Part shown: piece after piece, positions 11,341 through 23,791 of the stretch
Layout: each line of letters starts with the position of its first letter
Position numbering within the stretch: position 1 is the stretch's first letter
DNA from: Quillaja saponaria
Taxonomy: Eukaryota; Streptophyta; Magnoliopsida; Fabales; Quillajaceae
DNA: 64,000 bases
Direction of reading: 5' to 3'
Assembly (NCBI GenBank): GCA_029379385.1
Contig: CM055612.1
Span: forward strand, 4,650,001 to 4,714,000
Program-made: the position numbers and the translations under genes
Notes under the pieces: generated by a model
Seen by the model: the letters and a program-made list of their open reading frames with translations, nothing else
What the model was told of the DNA's origin: nothing
Database searches by the model: none

Positions 11341-14300
11341 ATGCTTCCTGGACGTCCATATCCACTAATGGGGGAAGTGGTACGTATACTTATTCCCTAA
11401 GCACAAGTTATTTTTCTTTAAATTTTTCTGAGCATGAACTTATTGAAAAATATAAGTAAAGTGAAATGTTAGCACAACACAATGCAATCATGGGTAGTTT
11501 ATAACCCCGGCAATATCGGGTTGGGCTTATCAAAACAATTTGCTAATTGATTGGGTTATCTTTTGTGAGTTATAGCTGATGTGGTTGAACTTGAAAGTAT
11601 GTATGTGGTTATAGGATGATTCAAGCCAAGTCAAACTGGAATGAAATTTCATCTTAGTTTGGAGAAACTTATAATATGTCAAGGTACCACAGATCAACTA
11701 GATTAGTGCAAAACTCTAATTGATAAAAAATCATTTAGTGTTTTATGTGATAGGGAGGTAATAAGTTTTCTGTTACTGGAAATCATGAATCCCATGAAGC
11801 TCCAATTGCAAAATTAAATAAGTGAAAAAGGTAATATAACCTCGTGGGTTTGGCTGCCAATTTAATTTATCAAAGAATCATTATATGAGTAAAAAGGAAA
11901 CATCAAGAGGTAGAATGAAGGGGCTCTTTTTGCATTGATCCTTAATCCTAAATGAGAGTTGGAAACAGTACATGTAGTTTTAAAGTTTCTCTTTTCTTAA
12001 CTTGGAATAATTTTCTAATTGATTAATTAGATTATCGTTGCTAAAGTAGTACAAAAATCGTGGGTTTTGTGTTTCTTATACGAATTTAGGTTAGCATTAC
12101 CAGTAACAAAGTGGAGAACTTTTCTTTCCAATTAAACAAATGAGTGAGAGTGAGGATTTCTTTTAGTTAAATAGATACGTAAATCTCTCTTGCTTATACT
12201 GTACATTTCTTTATACTTTCTTTCAGAATTTTATGCAAGAGGAAGATATCCGGTTGGAGACCACACGAGCTAGAGGTACCTAATCTCAATCCATACTCTA
12301 ATCTCTAATTTCAAGATGCATCTGTATACTTGAGTGGTGACTATACTGAAGATTTGAACTTTCTTTATATTCTTTCTAACATGACAGTTGAAAATGCTCT
12401 CAAAAGGCATGGGGAATTAACAGAGCGTATGTCTAGGTACAAAGTTCTTTGAAACTGGTGTTTTGCTTTTCCATTTTCGTCCAATTAAGATTTTATTGAA
12501 CTCCTGTATTCCTAAGTTGAGAGGGACAGATCATACTTTCTCTAAGTTGTAACTTTTGTTTATTTCTGAAGATTTTGACACATATAGACAACATTACCAA
12601 TTTCAGGAAAACTTTTTGTCTCTTTTTCTTGATGGTGTGTTTACAAAATCAATCATGTTGGTTCAGCTGTGTTGCAGTTTCTTCCTTCTTCCTTCTTCCT
12701 TATCCCTTTACCCTTTTCCTATCTTTTTAGTGATATTCTTAATGCACTCTATTGTTTCCATTACATATTTACATGTATAATGTCTACAGTACACTACTTC
12801 AGATGCTTGTTGTTGTTTTATGTTTATGAACAATTTTCCTCTTAAAGGATCCAGTTAACAACAATATGTTTTGGTTATATACTTATGTGCTGGTTGTGTA
12901 GGGATTCTGACAAAATGATATTTGAGCGTCTTCAAAAAGAATTCGAAGCTGCACGAGCCTCTCAGACGCAAGGTAGCTTTGTCTTTATGCTAATTACTTT
13001 CTTTGATGTTGATTACTTTCTTCTCTGCTGCACATAAATTCTAGCAACCTATCCTTGAATTTTGAAAAGCTAATTTACCTTCATACTTCAAACAAATTAA
13101 AACCTAATTCAAGTATTATCCTGAATCCTTTTCTATAACCCTAAACAGTAATGATCATAGCTTATTAATCCTAAAGCCCTAAAGACCAACACAGAACTAA
13201 GGGGGAGGACTTTTTCTAACCAGTCCTGCAATGCCTTGGTGGGTCGGGGAGATATAGGTCAACTAATAAGTTACTATGTAGGAGTAGATTGTAAACATTT
13301 TGATAATTTAAGTCATCAGGCAATCCAATATTGTGGTATTTAGATGTGACAAAGCCCAAGACAAATGTATAAGGTGTGATTTAGGATTGGTGCCATACAG
13401 CTATAGTGAATAACATTTGAAATACTCAACTTATCTCTCTTGTTCATCAAACTTTAGCCTGATCATTCTAAATGAATGTTTTGTAACCATTTCTGTTTAT
13501 TTGCTGATTTGGCCAAGATATGTTTCTTTTTCCTCTTTTTGTAGAGATTTGGTTAGATGGGGAGCAATGGAATGATGGGCTTTTAGCCACAATAAGAGAG
13601 TGGGTATGGATCCATCGATTGCCTTTTATGATTTTCACTGAGATTCCTGTTATCATCTGATATTAGAGTTCCATGGTATCCCTAATGTGACCAGCTACCA
13701 AGTTCACATTGGTAGTAATTAAATCCTTAATATAATTGTTTGTTTATAAGGTACACATGGAGGCAGACAGAAAGGCAACGGCTGGGGACAATAACATATT
13801 GGCAGGACCTCATTTTGAAGAGAAGATTACTTATAAAGTTGGAAACAAGGTAAAATATTTGATTACTGATTTTATCACATTCTGTTCCATGGGATCAACA
13901 CGGCCCATATTTGAATTGCGAAGTATCTTTCAAGGATGCATACTTAAATCACTAATATAATTTCAAAACAGAAAAAACGAGGTGAGGAGAGGAGGTGGAA
14001 AAATAGAAATTGTATAGCAGCTCATGGTTGAGGTTTAAGAGTTTGGGACAGTCATTTTGTTTGTATATGCACACTTGTGGATAGGCTGGAGATGTGAGGA
14101 TCTCATGTTCAATGTTACTTAGCATAATATTTTTCATCTATGCTCCCTAGGTTGGAATGGTGTTGAGCAAACTTCAGTTGGGGATACCAAAAAATAAAAT
14201 AAAATATCTATTTTATTGTTCAATGAGTGATAATATAATATGAATGATAACTAATAAGAAATAAATAGTAGTCTATTCAAGGATGCAAGGAGGAAAAAAA

Positions 14301-17300
14301 GAAAAAAAAAAAAAAGAAAAGAGAAATCAGATACTACAAGAGTTTAAGGAGTCAAAAGATCAGAGGATGCTTATTAAACTAAAGGTGAACTAGTAAAGCT
14401 TCAAACAGCATCAAGAACATTTTGGCTTCAATTCACCGAAAGAATACTCTTCCATGTTAACATCTCCAATTTTATAGGCACCACATGCAACAAATCATCG
14501 CGACTGTATAACTATCCTGCTATGCCAGCCTTGGGCTCCCAGTCCCCTAAGAAATTATAGGCCTTCTGATGTAACACTGTGAAAGGCTAGGTGGAGGGAA
14601 AATTAAAACCCACAGTCAACGAGGAAGTGGCCAATGATTAAGAAATGATTACAGTCCCCTCAAACCATATCCCTCATCAACTAAAGATAACACCTGTTGT
14701 TTTCTAAAGTTATCAGCTTAATGGTTTGATCTAGACCTGTTCCACATAAAAGAAGATCTAGAATAGCATTACACCTACATATGATCTGCCATGGGCACTG
14801 TGCATGCCTTTCCCTTTGTCAAACCCTTAATATTATTTCTGACCTTGAACAGACCTCCATCCTTATCCTTCATCACATCACATCTTCCTCTTCACATCTC
14901 TCCTCCAAATACAGTAATATAGGCATCAAGAAAAAGAAAGGTGTCCATAGTTGTAAAAACCAAGTTATGCAACAGATGCTAGCATAGCGGTCACTCATTT
15001 TTTGCTCAGTTTCTTGGGCTTCTATTGCCTAATATTCTTGGTACATCAAGTTGACTCTAATACTAAGTGCAAGAAGGCTATTTTGACATAGACTCTATCT
15101 TTTTTTAGTTTAAGGTTACGACAGTGATATTCATCTGGTAAGCAGTTTTTATAATTGTCAATGAAAAACGATATGATTGGAATTCTAATATCACAATTTG
15201 TTTTTGGGGAAAGTTGTTCTGATGCTACAAGAGTTTAAATGAAAAAAGAATAAAAAAAAAAATTTGATTGTTTCAGAGTTTTAGTATTTGTCTAGATTAG
15301 CTTCATCTATATACCAATTGCAATACCAGGTCTTCTTAAATATTGGTTTAACTTTCATGCAAGTAGGTAATTTGCTGTTTGGAAGGGGCAAGAATTGGCA
15401 TACAATATGAGACATCTTTTGCAGGTATTATTGAAGGAAATTTTATTTTACTAGTAGCTATTGCATGGCTTGGCGACATATCATGTTATGCATTTTTAAC
15501 TGATAAAAACACAGGATGACACCATTATTAATTACAAAATGGAGGGATAGCAGGAGCCCAACCTTCATTGATGTTGTATTTAATTGCAGGAGAACCATGT
15601 GAGCTGTACCATTGTGTGCTGGAAAGCAAGTCATTTCTTGAAAAGATGACTGTCGTTGAACACACAATTCCATTCTTTCTGCCGATTCGAGAAGCAGAAA
15701 ATGATTTTCTGTCATCCAATGCAATGGTAAAGTCAGTTGCTGGCTTTGCAGGGTCAATACTGCTGCAATTCCATATTTTTTTTCTAAGTATTGCTTCTAA
15801 TGATTTGCTTTCAGAAATTTATAGATCATGTTGGAGATCTGTTGCAGGCTTACGTCGATAGGCGGGAACAGGTACACTGCCTGTTTAATCACTGAGAAAC
15901 AGTTTGACATATTCCTGAGTCAATAATTTTCTTTTGGTAATATAATGTCATGCACGAGATTTCTGCTTGAGCTTGGTAGACTATGCATTTGCTTATGATA
16001 GTTCATTTAAGAACAGAAAAAACTTAGAAATGTGCTGAAGGTGCAATAGTTAACTAGTTCAGACCATTTTGATTATATATTGATTGTACAAGTTTCGAAC
16101 CCTGACATAATGGTAGGTATAATATAAGTATGGAAACAAATAAAAATTAACATGGAAAGTTTGTTGAAGGAACCTTCTGGTTGGAAGGATGAAAGAAGAG
16201 AAACTTATTTGTTGTCTATTTTTACATTCTATACTTTAAGAATCCTTTCATCCATAGTATCTTCTATTCTACCTTGTATTTTCTCCCTGTTCTTAATATG
16301 GTGAATTTTTTCCCTGGGTTTTATCATGAAGCTAGATCATGTCTTAAATTTATAATTCTACATCTGAATTATTCTGACATTAACAAATTTACACTTCTCG
16401 AATGTTATGTAGGTACGACTTATTAAGGAACTTTATGGTAATCAAATTGGGGAGCTGTATCATAGCCTTCCGTACCGCATGGTTGAATTCGTGTTGGATG
16501 ATTTTGACTGGTTAGTATCAATTGATTCAATTCTCTCTTCCATCTGTAGTTCTGTAATTTTTATGGTTCTCGTATTTCATTTCTTTGTTGTCCAAAATTC
16601 ATGGCAAAACCAAAGTTTATCCCAAAGCTAAAAAGGCAAACCAAAATTGTTGGTGGATTTGGAGGTTATTTCAACTTCTTCATACGCTTGAATTACTCAA
16701 TAAATAACATATGTAAGATGAAGTCAGACGAAGTTGTGTGGAGGTGCAAGTTTCAATCATGCTAAACTAGCATTTATGACATAATCATTGATGTTGCTGT
16801 TATATTTCTGCATTATGGTTGAAACTGGATATTGCTATTGTAGTGTTAAGACCAGATGCAAGTGTTATTTGTTTTGACAATCATAAGTTTCCATGGACTC
16901 TTTCATTATGTGAAGTCAACAGTGAAAATTGTTGTGCAACATAAAAGTCTAGCACTGGTAGGGTCAAATAGGTTGAGGGCTTATTCAAAGGAAAATGTGA
17001 AATTCTTCTAGCTTTTCGGAGAATACTTCTTCTTTCCCTTCTCCCTCCCCCAAAATAAATGCAATGACTGTTCGTGATTCACTTCTCATGGGCATTGTTA
17101 TGAACTACTCTTTCCCTGCTTGCCCACACGAGAAAAAGAGAGAGAAAAAGGAAAGGCTGTGCTAAGGAATGAATTTATTTTTGCAGCAAGATAACAATCA
17201 GTCTAAGGTATGCGGATCTCCTTTCTGTACTTCCAACTCGAATCAGCGTGCTAGCATGGCCGGTGTCCAAGAAAAGTAGCTCTTCAACCATGGACAGGAA

Positions 17301-18035
17301 GGAAGATGGAGTCATGGGAAGTCACCCTATTCCGGCTCGCCTAACCTACGCAGAGGATGCCTTACGGACCATGAGTTTGCCAGAAGGTGGATTATATTCT
17401 ACTTAAGTTAAATATTAGGAACTAATAAATACCGTTCTAAGGAGGTCTCTTTCTTTCTTACCTTCTAGTGCAAACTATATCATTGATAAAGTTGAGCATT
17501 AGGGGTTTGTGGAACACATTATGAGTTCATTGTTATATTCTTATTATGTTTTACATTTTCTGCCTCCAACAAATGTTTTTTGTCAAAGGACCTTGGTATC
17601 GTACCAAGGACCTTGGGAACAATCCCTGCCTTCATCTAGGATAAAGATTTATGGACTGGGAGACTACCTCCTGTTTTGTAGCCCATATGCCCAATGAGCC
17701 TCCTATAGTCATAAAAAATGAACAAATATTTCTTGTCAACAATCATGTCTAAATATAACAAGGTACAACTATTATATGTAATGAATCTGCATTTACTTTA
17801 AATATGGCAGTCATTGTGCTCTGCTGTTGACAGAATCATTTAGTGACTTTAAGGCATGAGCACTTTTCATGCATGCTTCTGTGTTCATCTAATGCTATCT
17901 TTTGTATCTTACACATTGCTCATTCATCTTGCTGCTTTTGTTTCTGCATATACCATTCCAGCATATGCGGAGATTGTGTTAAATCTGCCAGGTGCTCTTA
18001 AGCAGATGTTTCAGCTGAGAGACCCTCTACCTTAG
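11341..18035 (+). CDS. CENPO: Centromere protein O (CENP-O/Mcm21-like)
   Basis: Twelve exons thread in one frame to a 329-residue protein: 11341-11379, 12227-12275, 12388-12436, 12902-12972, 13545-13603, 13751-13849, 15367-15424, 15590-15726, 15815-15871, 16413-16510, 17187-17386, 17962-18035. The ATG lies one base after a CAG acceptor (11338-11339), so the leader exon at about 10960-11119 is spliced directly to it. The N-terminal third is charged and probably coiled-coil (TERMSRDSDKMIFERLQKEF). The C-terminal two thirds carries the CENP-O core: EEKITYKVGNKVICCLEGA, EHTIPFFLPIREAENDF, FIDHVGDLLQAYVDRREQ, ending LRDPLP. CENP-O belongs to the inner kinetochore CCAN (COMA/CENP-O group) at centromeres. 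Identity rests on recalled similarity to a plant CENP-O-like protein of about this length. The donor after 13603 (TGG|GTATGG) is the least certain join. Confidence 0.75.
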
Positions 18036-18676
18036 AGCGCTGCCTTGTATGAATCTGGATCTGTACAGATCTCTAGTGGATATAGTGGTTTGCTGGATGT
18101 AGTCCTAGTGCAAATGAACTCCCTGGTTATCTCACGAAACATCATGTTGTTACCAAGTGAAACCAGAGATGGAGTTCAGTTGTGTATTAGTATGATATTC
18201 CATCTGTACCACCTTAATACCTCAAATACCTGTGGTTATATATTGTATTTGACAATAGATTCAAGAAGGCTTTCCAAACATCTGATGGGATTTCTATGAA
18301 TGTAAAATATTTTGATATTACAGGTTCTGTAGATAAGTGATACTATTTGTTTTCAACCAGCTACTATTAAATGCGAAGACCATTTATGCATTTAATCATT
18401 TCATGTGATGCATTCTTTATGCAGTGGATGGATCATGCCATTGATTTTATGTAGCAAGAAATGAGTAAACCGCAGGGTCTGTGATGTTTAATCCCTATCT
18501 TGTCCATTCGAAAAACACAATTGGGCTTAAACCTTGATAAACTATTATAGATAGAACAAATCTAAATAAGATATTGGTTTAATAGTTTTAATACTATGAA
18601 AAGAGTGATACATTGAATGTTAAAATCCCAATGGAAGAGAATTTGATTTAATTGATAATGTGTTTTTGGCATCATT

Positions 18677-18678
<2 letters not shown>

Positions 18679-18714
<36 letters not shown>
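18679..18714. repeat. (TA)n microsatellite
   Basis: An uninterrupted AT dinucleotide run of about 36 bp in AT-rich spacer DNA. Confidence 0.9.
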
Positions 18715-18719
<5 letters not shown>

Positions 18720-20948
18720 TAAATCAAATGACATTTTTTGTCAAAGCTATATCAATAAATTCATTATAAAATGTCACATTGAATTATATATTTGTCATAT
18801 GACAATTTTTAATTACATTTAATTTTATTTAATGAATACCATTTTTACTATTATTATATATTAATTATTAAGATAAAATTTAATTTAAGTTATTTTTTTT
18901 ATTTACAACACTTCACTATAATTTAGTTTTTCTTTAATGTTAAAACTTTTCTTATTGTCTATTATTCATCTTTTAGCAATTTTTTTTTCTCCTTTCAATA
19001 ATATTTCATATTAAACCTAAATAAATTTTGATGAGATAAAAAAATTAAATGAGTCTTGAATTCATTTATTTATTTATAATACTTTTTTTAATTTAATATA
19101 TAAAAAAGAGAGTCTCAATTTTTTATCTTGTTATACTAAGGCACAAATAATCATAGAGTTGTTAAATTTAATATTAAATATATTTTTATACGTAAATCCT
19201 CATAGTCTCATCTATTTATTATAAAATATCTACTAAAACACAAATTGATATACAAGTATGTGCTTATTTTAACATTAATTCATAAACTCGTCATAATTTT
19301 TATTTATTTTTCTGATTAATAGTCAAGTATATTTTATACATATTTTAAACATATAAGTCTTTTAAAGTGATAAATAATTTATTGTGAAATGTTTATCATT
19401 AGATGAATTTATAAATTAATAATCATTTACTTTTGAAGTGATTTTTACTGTAATTTATTCTTCTATATTCTTCATATTCTAATTATTTTCTCTTTCCATT
19501 GAACATTTGAAATTTTATATAAAGGATGCTTCTCTAAGTTGCTTATGGGGTTGGAATTCACTTGGTGCAAGATGAAGAAATGTTGCATCATACAGAAGAG
19601 TGAGATTCTATAGACATCCATATGTATTTTTAGGTTTAGTTTTTTCAGGCTTATCAATAACTTTGAAGTGTAATGAGCTAAATGTTTTAATGGCTTGTCT
19701 TCAATTAATTTATGATATAAATGAATATGACAATTTTGTTTTACTATATATATATATATATTAATTTTCAATTAATTTATGTGTTTTTTAATTTTATAAT
19801 CATATTGGTTTGATACATTTCAAATGTAGTTTTTATCTTATAATTTTACTTGTGTGGTAATCATAATATTTATGTTTCGTACGAATATATCTACATTATG
19901 TTGAATTAATTATTTTTTAAAAATCTGATTACAAATATAGTAAATATATTTACTTTCAATTACAATTATAAACTTTTGTTTCAATGAAAATTTTAGTTAT
20001 AATATTTTTAATGCAAATAAAATCTTTATACGAGTTATAAGAAATAACAGAAATTTTACAATTCAATATTTCTACACATAATTCGCTTGATAATCAAACG
20101 ATTTATGTTGAAATACATGCTAAAACAGCAATAGGCATATTGACTGAGGATTTACATGAAATGTGTGCTAAGAGACAAATTGTTAGATATAATAACTTTT
20201 TAAAGAATTATATGTCATTAGATTATATCCAATGACCAATTTTAAACCACTTGACTATTCAACTTTTAACTTTTTAAAATACTCTTTTAATTTATTAAGC
20301 TGAGAATATATATATCTCAATCCATTTATCAATTATCATGTTTTTAATTAATTTTTTACATTTTAACCATTTATATTCTTACATGATATATAAAACTAGT
20401 TAGTGTTATATTGCATCATATTGGTATGCTATGTTAGTTAAATAACATCAACAGAATCACCAGTTTACATGTTTAAACCCAAAAGAATTTATTTCTTCAA
20501 CAATGTGTTTATTGTATTGACAATTCGAATATAAAAATGCGAGTATAAATTTATTTATAATTATTTTTTGAATTTTTATAAAACAAAACACATTATGAAT
20601 AAATAAAGAAAACTCATGAATTTGCACAAATACATGCTAGTTATTATTATAGCATTGTCCTTAATTCAGATAAAGCCAAAATTCAATCTATGATTGAGTC
20701 GATGTAAGTATTTCAACAAAGCACATGCAAAAGTGGAAGCATAATCCTGTTATTCCTGTTTGCTTATTTAATATTGGAATCACTAGGAGAAGATGCTAAG
20801 GAAACCTCAAAAAATAGAAAATGCACCAAGTGGCTGTCATATGCCATATGCTAGAGAAAGGAAAACAATATGAACTGAACGTTGTGGCAGTTAAGGCTGC
20901 TTTAAGCTAATATGTGTCCCATTGTCCCTCCATTTTTACCACATGATG

Positions 20949-21008
20949 GAACATCTGATGTGTCACTTTGCCCATAATGAACATCTGATGTGTCACTTGC
21001 AGATAATG
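20949..21008. repeat. 30-bp tandem duplication
   Basis: GAACATCTGATGTGTCACTT occurs twice at a 30-bp spacing (20949 and 20979), with diverged spacers between the copies. It lies about 350 bp upstream of the peroxidase pseudogene. Confidence 0.8.
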
Positions 21009-21360
21009 GAAATTTCTGTTCCTTTCCTTCCTGATCATAGTGTGCGGTCAGAGCTTCTTCTCTTTTTTTTTCTTTTTTTTTTATATATATATATATAAAT
21101 AAAACTACCAACTTTTTCTCCAAAGCATTTTCTTTTTGGTTTGTTCTACTTGTTAATTTTCTTTCTCAGTGTTTTAACACACTGATTCTTCAAAGATACA
21201 GACATTTTTCAATTCATTCCAAACTTCATTTATATCAGAATGCAATCAACAAAGTGAAGCAGAAAAGCTACTTTTTTTTTGCTTTTCTATCCTGCTTGTT
21301 CTGCATACTCTTGTTATTATTTATCAATGTGTTCTAAAACTCTTACTACTATTTTCTTTT

Positions 21361-22705
21361 CTAGCTTGCTTGGTATGCTGCAACTCATTGTTTATGGCTA
21401 TGCTCAACTTCGTGTTAACTATACTAGAATTCATGCCCAGATGTTAAATCCATTGTCCTCTCTGCAGTTAAACAGAAATTCCAGCAAACATTTGTAACAG
21501 CACCGGCTACTCTTTGGCTTTTCTTCCACGATTGTTTCATCTGGGTTGTCAGCTAGTTTGTTTTTTTTCTTCACAGTTCTTCCCCACTGTCTCATATGAT
21601 TCATTAGGCTAAGGATGCTAATGAGTGACATAATTTTTCTTTTGGATAGGGATGTGATGCTTCAGTGGCTAGCTTCGAAGAATAATGCTGCAGAAAAGGA
21701 TAATTCTGATAAATCTCTCATTAGCTGGTGATGGGTTTGACACTGCTTAAAGCCAAGGCTTCTGTTGATAGTGTTCCTGACTTCCTGGTTGCAGACACAA
21801 GGTTTCTTGTGCTTATATATTAGCCATGGCCACCAGGGATGCTGTAGCATTGGTAAATAACCATGTCTTAGGCACAGCCGCTTAAGGTTTATATTTCTCA
21901 GTATTTCTAGTCAAAAGGCATATGATTCTAATCCTTTTGCAATGAAATTCTGTCCTTAAAGGGTTTGCCATTATTTTGCAAATACTATAACTGTAATTAT
22001 ATAATTGCATTCTGGATCATATCAGGAACCATAACTCTGCCTGTGTTGAGTGGTCGTGAATATCTGAATAGGATGAACCGCCCCGTGGATATCTTTGCTT
22101 CGGAACAAAACAATTAGAATTAGGGTCGGTCAACTGGAATGTGTATTATCCATTTAGGGGATCTTTCAATTGAGAAGATCCATCGACCTGAGACGAAGAG
22201 AAAGAAAGGTCTATCTATTTTAGTTAGTTATTAAGTTAAACCAATGATTCATTATTGGAGCAGATAGCAACAACCATTTCATCCGGCATACGTATTTCTC
22301 TCAACACAGTCGGTCTCAAGTCCGGCTGAAGGAGAAAAGCTGCCCTAGGTTGATAGAAAACGTAAAACTTTGTCAAAACTCATGAATATGGATCATGAAT
22401 CATGACACCCATTTGTATAACATGATTGTCATAATACTAACAACTTGTTTTCTTTTCCTGTACAAAATTGCATCCATATTTGAGTGCCTATTGTAGCTAT
22501 TAGTTTGAAACTTTACAAAAAAAAAAGCCTATTGTCAATGTGTTTCCTTTATAGAAGTTCACCAACCACTGAATCCACCTTTGCCGGGTGCAGGGGCCAT
22601 TGATTGGGAGGATCTCTACGAAAGCTAGTGTCAGACACCGTCTCCCTCACCCTTCAGATTAGATCAGCTTAATGCAGTGTTTGCCTCTCTTGGTCTCACT
22701 ATAAC
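21361..22705 (+). pseudogene. Class III peroxidase pseudogene
   Basis: Three exon-like pieces with peroxidase motifs in changing frames. Piece 1 (to about 21546) has a hydrophobic leader ending YAQLRVNY, then SAVKQKFQQTFVTAPATL and FFHDCF, the distal-histidine region. Piece 2 (21650-21852) has CDAS, then ASKNNAAEKDNSDKSL, LAGDGFDT, KAKASVDSVP and VSCAYILAMATRDAVAL, each needing a frame change. In the last motif the usual Asp of SCADIL is Tyr. Piece 3 (22594-22705) reads GPLIGRISTKASVRHRLPHP then, in another frame, FRLDQLNAVFASLGLT. The stretch normally between GGP and GR (FYxVELGRRD in relatives) is missing, and everything after SLGLT, including the proximal histidine, is absent. The intact family makes secreted haem peroxidases of the cell wall. 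Several frameshifts, an internal deletion and loss of the C-terminal half make this a dead gene. Confidence 0.88.
22035..22375. other. Compositionally distinct, possibly organelle-derived segment
   Basis: Inside the second intron position of the peroxidase pseudogene (21853-22593) is a segment noticeably more GC-balanced than its flanks. It contains CCGCCCCGTGGATATC, GATCCATCGACCTGAG and AGTCCGGCTGAAGGAG. Its style reminds me of plastid intergenic DNA, but I could not place it on a plastid gene. No tRNA or intact ORF is visible. Confidence 0.35.
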
Positions 22706-22748
22706 ATATTTAAGAGCACTTTTAGGTACTATAATATTATAGTATCAC

Positions 22749-22887
22749 TTATAAATGTAATTAGAGGGCGAGCCTTGGCGCAACGGTAAAGTTGTTCCTT
22801 TGGTGACCTGTAGGTCACGGGTTCGAGGCGTGCAATAGCCGGGGAGCACTTTGTGCACCGGGTGAGCCCTTTTTATAAATGTAATTA
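22749..22887 (+). mobile_element. Short Au-like SINE with 15-bp target site duplication
   Basis: The element body (22764-22872, about 109 bp) begins GAGGGCGAGCCTTGGCGCAA and carries a tRNA-like pol III promoter: an A-box-like TGGCGCAACGG and a B box GGGTTCGAGGC. It ends in a short T run, as plant Au-type SINEs do. It is bounded by perfect copies of TTATAAATGTAATTA at 22749-22763 and 22873-22887. The intact duplication implies a fairly recent insertion. SINEs encode no protein and move with LINE reverse transcriptase. Confidence 0.85.
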
Positions 22888-22891
22888 CCAA

Positions 22892-23001
22892 ACAGCACCA
22901 AGAGGGGCAAGAAACACATTGGTACTGAGCCTCCTTTATTTCAATTACAGCACCAAGAGGGGCAAGAAACACATTGGTACTGAGCCTCCTTTATTTCAAT
23001 T
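22892..23001. repeat. Perfect 55-bp tandem duplication
   Basis: The 55-bp unit at 22892-22946, beginning ACAGCACCAAGAGGGGCAAG, is repeated without change at 22947-23001. It starts four bases after the right-hand SINE target duplication. Identity of the copies implies a recent event or a sequence-assembly duplication. Confidence 0.9.
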
Positions 23002-23791
23002 CACTTTCCCTCACAAGGAAAGCAGATTCCAAACTATTTGCATAATGCATAATCAAATACTTTAAGGAGAGTTTTGAAATGAAAAATGAGTAATTGACTT
23101 GTAGGAGCACATACACACTGCAGCCGATTCTCCAAAACTGATATACAACTTCAGAAGCAAGAATAGAATTGATCCAACACAATCTGGCATAAGCAAAGAA
23201 GCTCCAGCAAATGTGTCCAAAAAATGTAGATCCCAGAATTGCCATTAACATGAACCCAACTACACCTCAAACATTTGATAATATGCACTACAAGAATCTT
23301 CAGCATGGAAAAGGACTGTTTACCTCTAAACAATCATTGCTCACTGATACAAGATCAAGAAAGATAGTAAACCTATTTGAATCCAACAGCACAGCCTTTG
23401 AACAGTCTAATGTAATTGCTATCACTCAGTACTAGCTTGTTGGTTATTATTGCTTGTTATGGAGAGAGAGAGTAGTCAACAATGTAAAGCAAAACCTCAG
23501 AAGAAATATGGAATCAATATTTCCTGCTCAGCAAAATTGAAGTATTATTTGGCTATATATTCTGTATGTGAATATCAATAATGTTATTTGGTGCTAAAAG
23601 AGGACAGTACTCTGATTTTGCAATTGAAATAGACAACAAACAAAAGCAACTATTCGAAGTTTGCAAGAGGGCTGTCATCCTAATCTACAGAAAAGATTAA
23701 CTTGGGAGGTTCTTCGTCATCATAAACTTTGGACTTTGCTAATAGAACAGGAACATGATCATTCATTCTCCTTAAATGTTGTCCAAGTTTC
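23002..23791. other. H+-ATPase 3' flank
   Basis: No gene was recognised. The right part should be the 3' UTR of the minus-strand H+-ATPase, whose stop codon is at 23794-23792. A short GA run occurs at 23461-23473. Confidence 0.5.

Larger units (their letters stand above)
18036..21360. other. CENP-O 3' UTR, then AT-rich spacer
   Basis: The first few hundred bases should be CENP-O 3' UTR. From about 18500 to 20800 the DNA is extremely AT-rich, with only short chance ORFs. It contains a (TA)n microsatellite at 18679-18714 and a 30-bp tandem duplication at 20949-21008. No recognisable gene or complete transposon was found. Confidence 0.55.

Noticed and set aside
22764..22850. Candidate tRNA gene (A and B boxes present)
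   Set aside because: The sequence does not close into a full cloverleaf and is flanked by target duplications and a T tail, so it is a SINE head.
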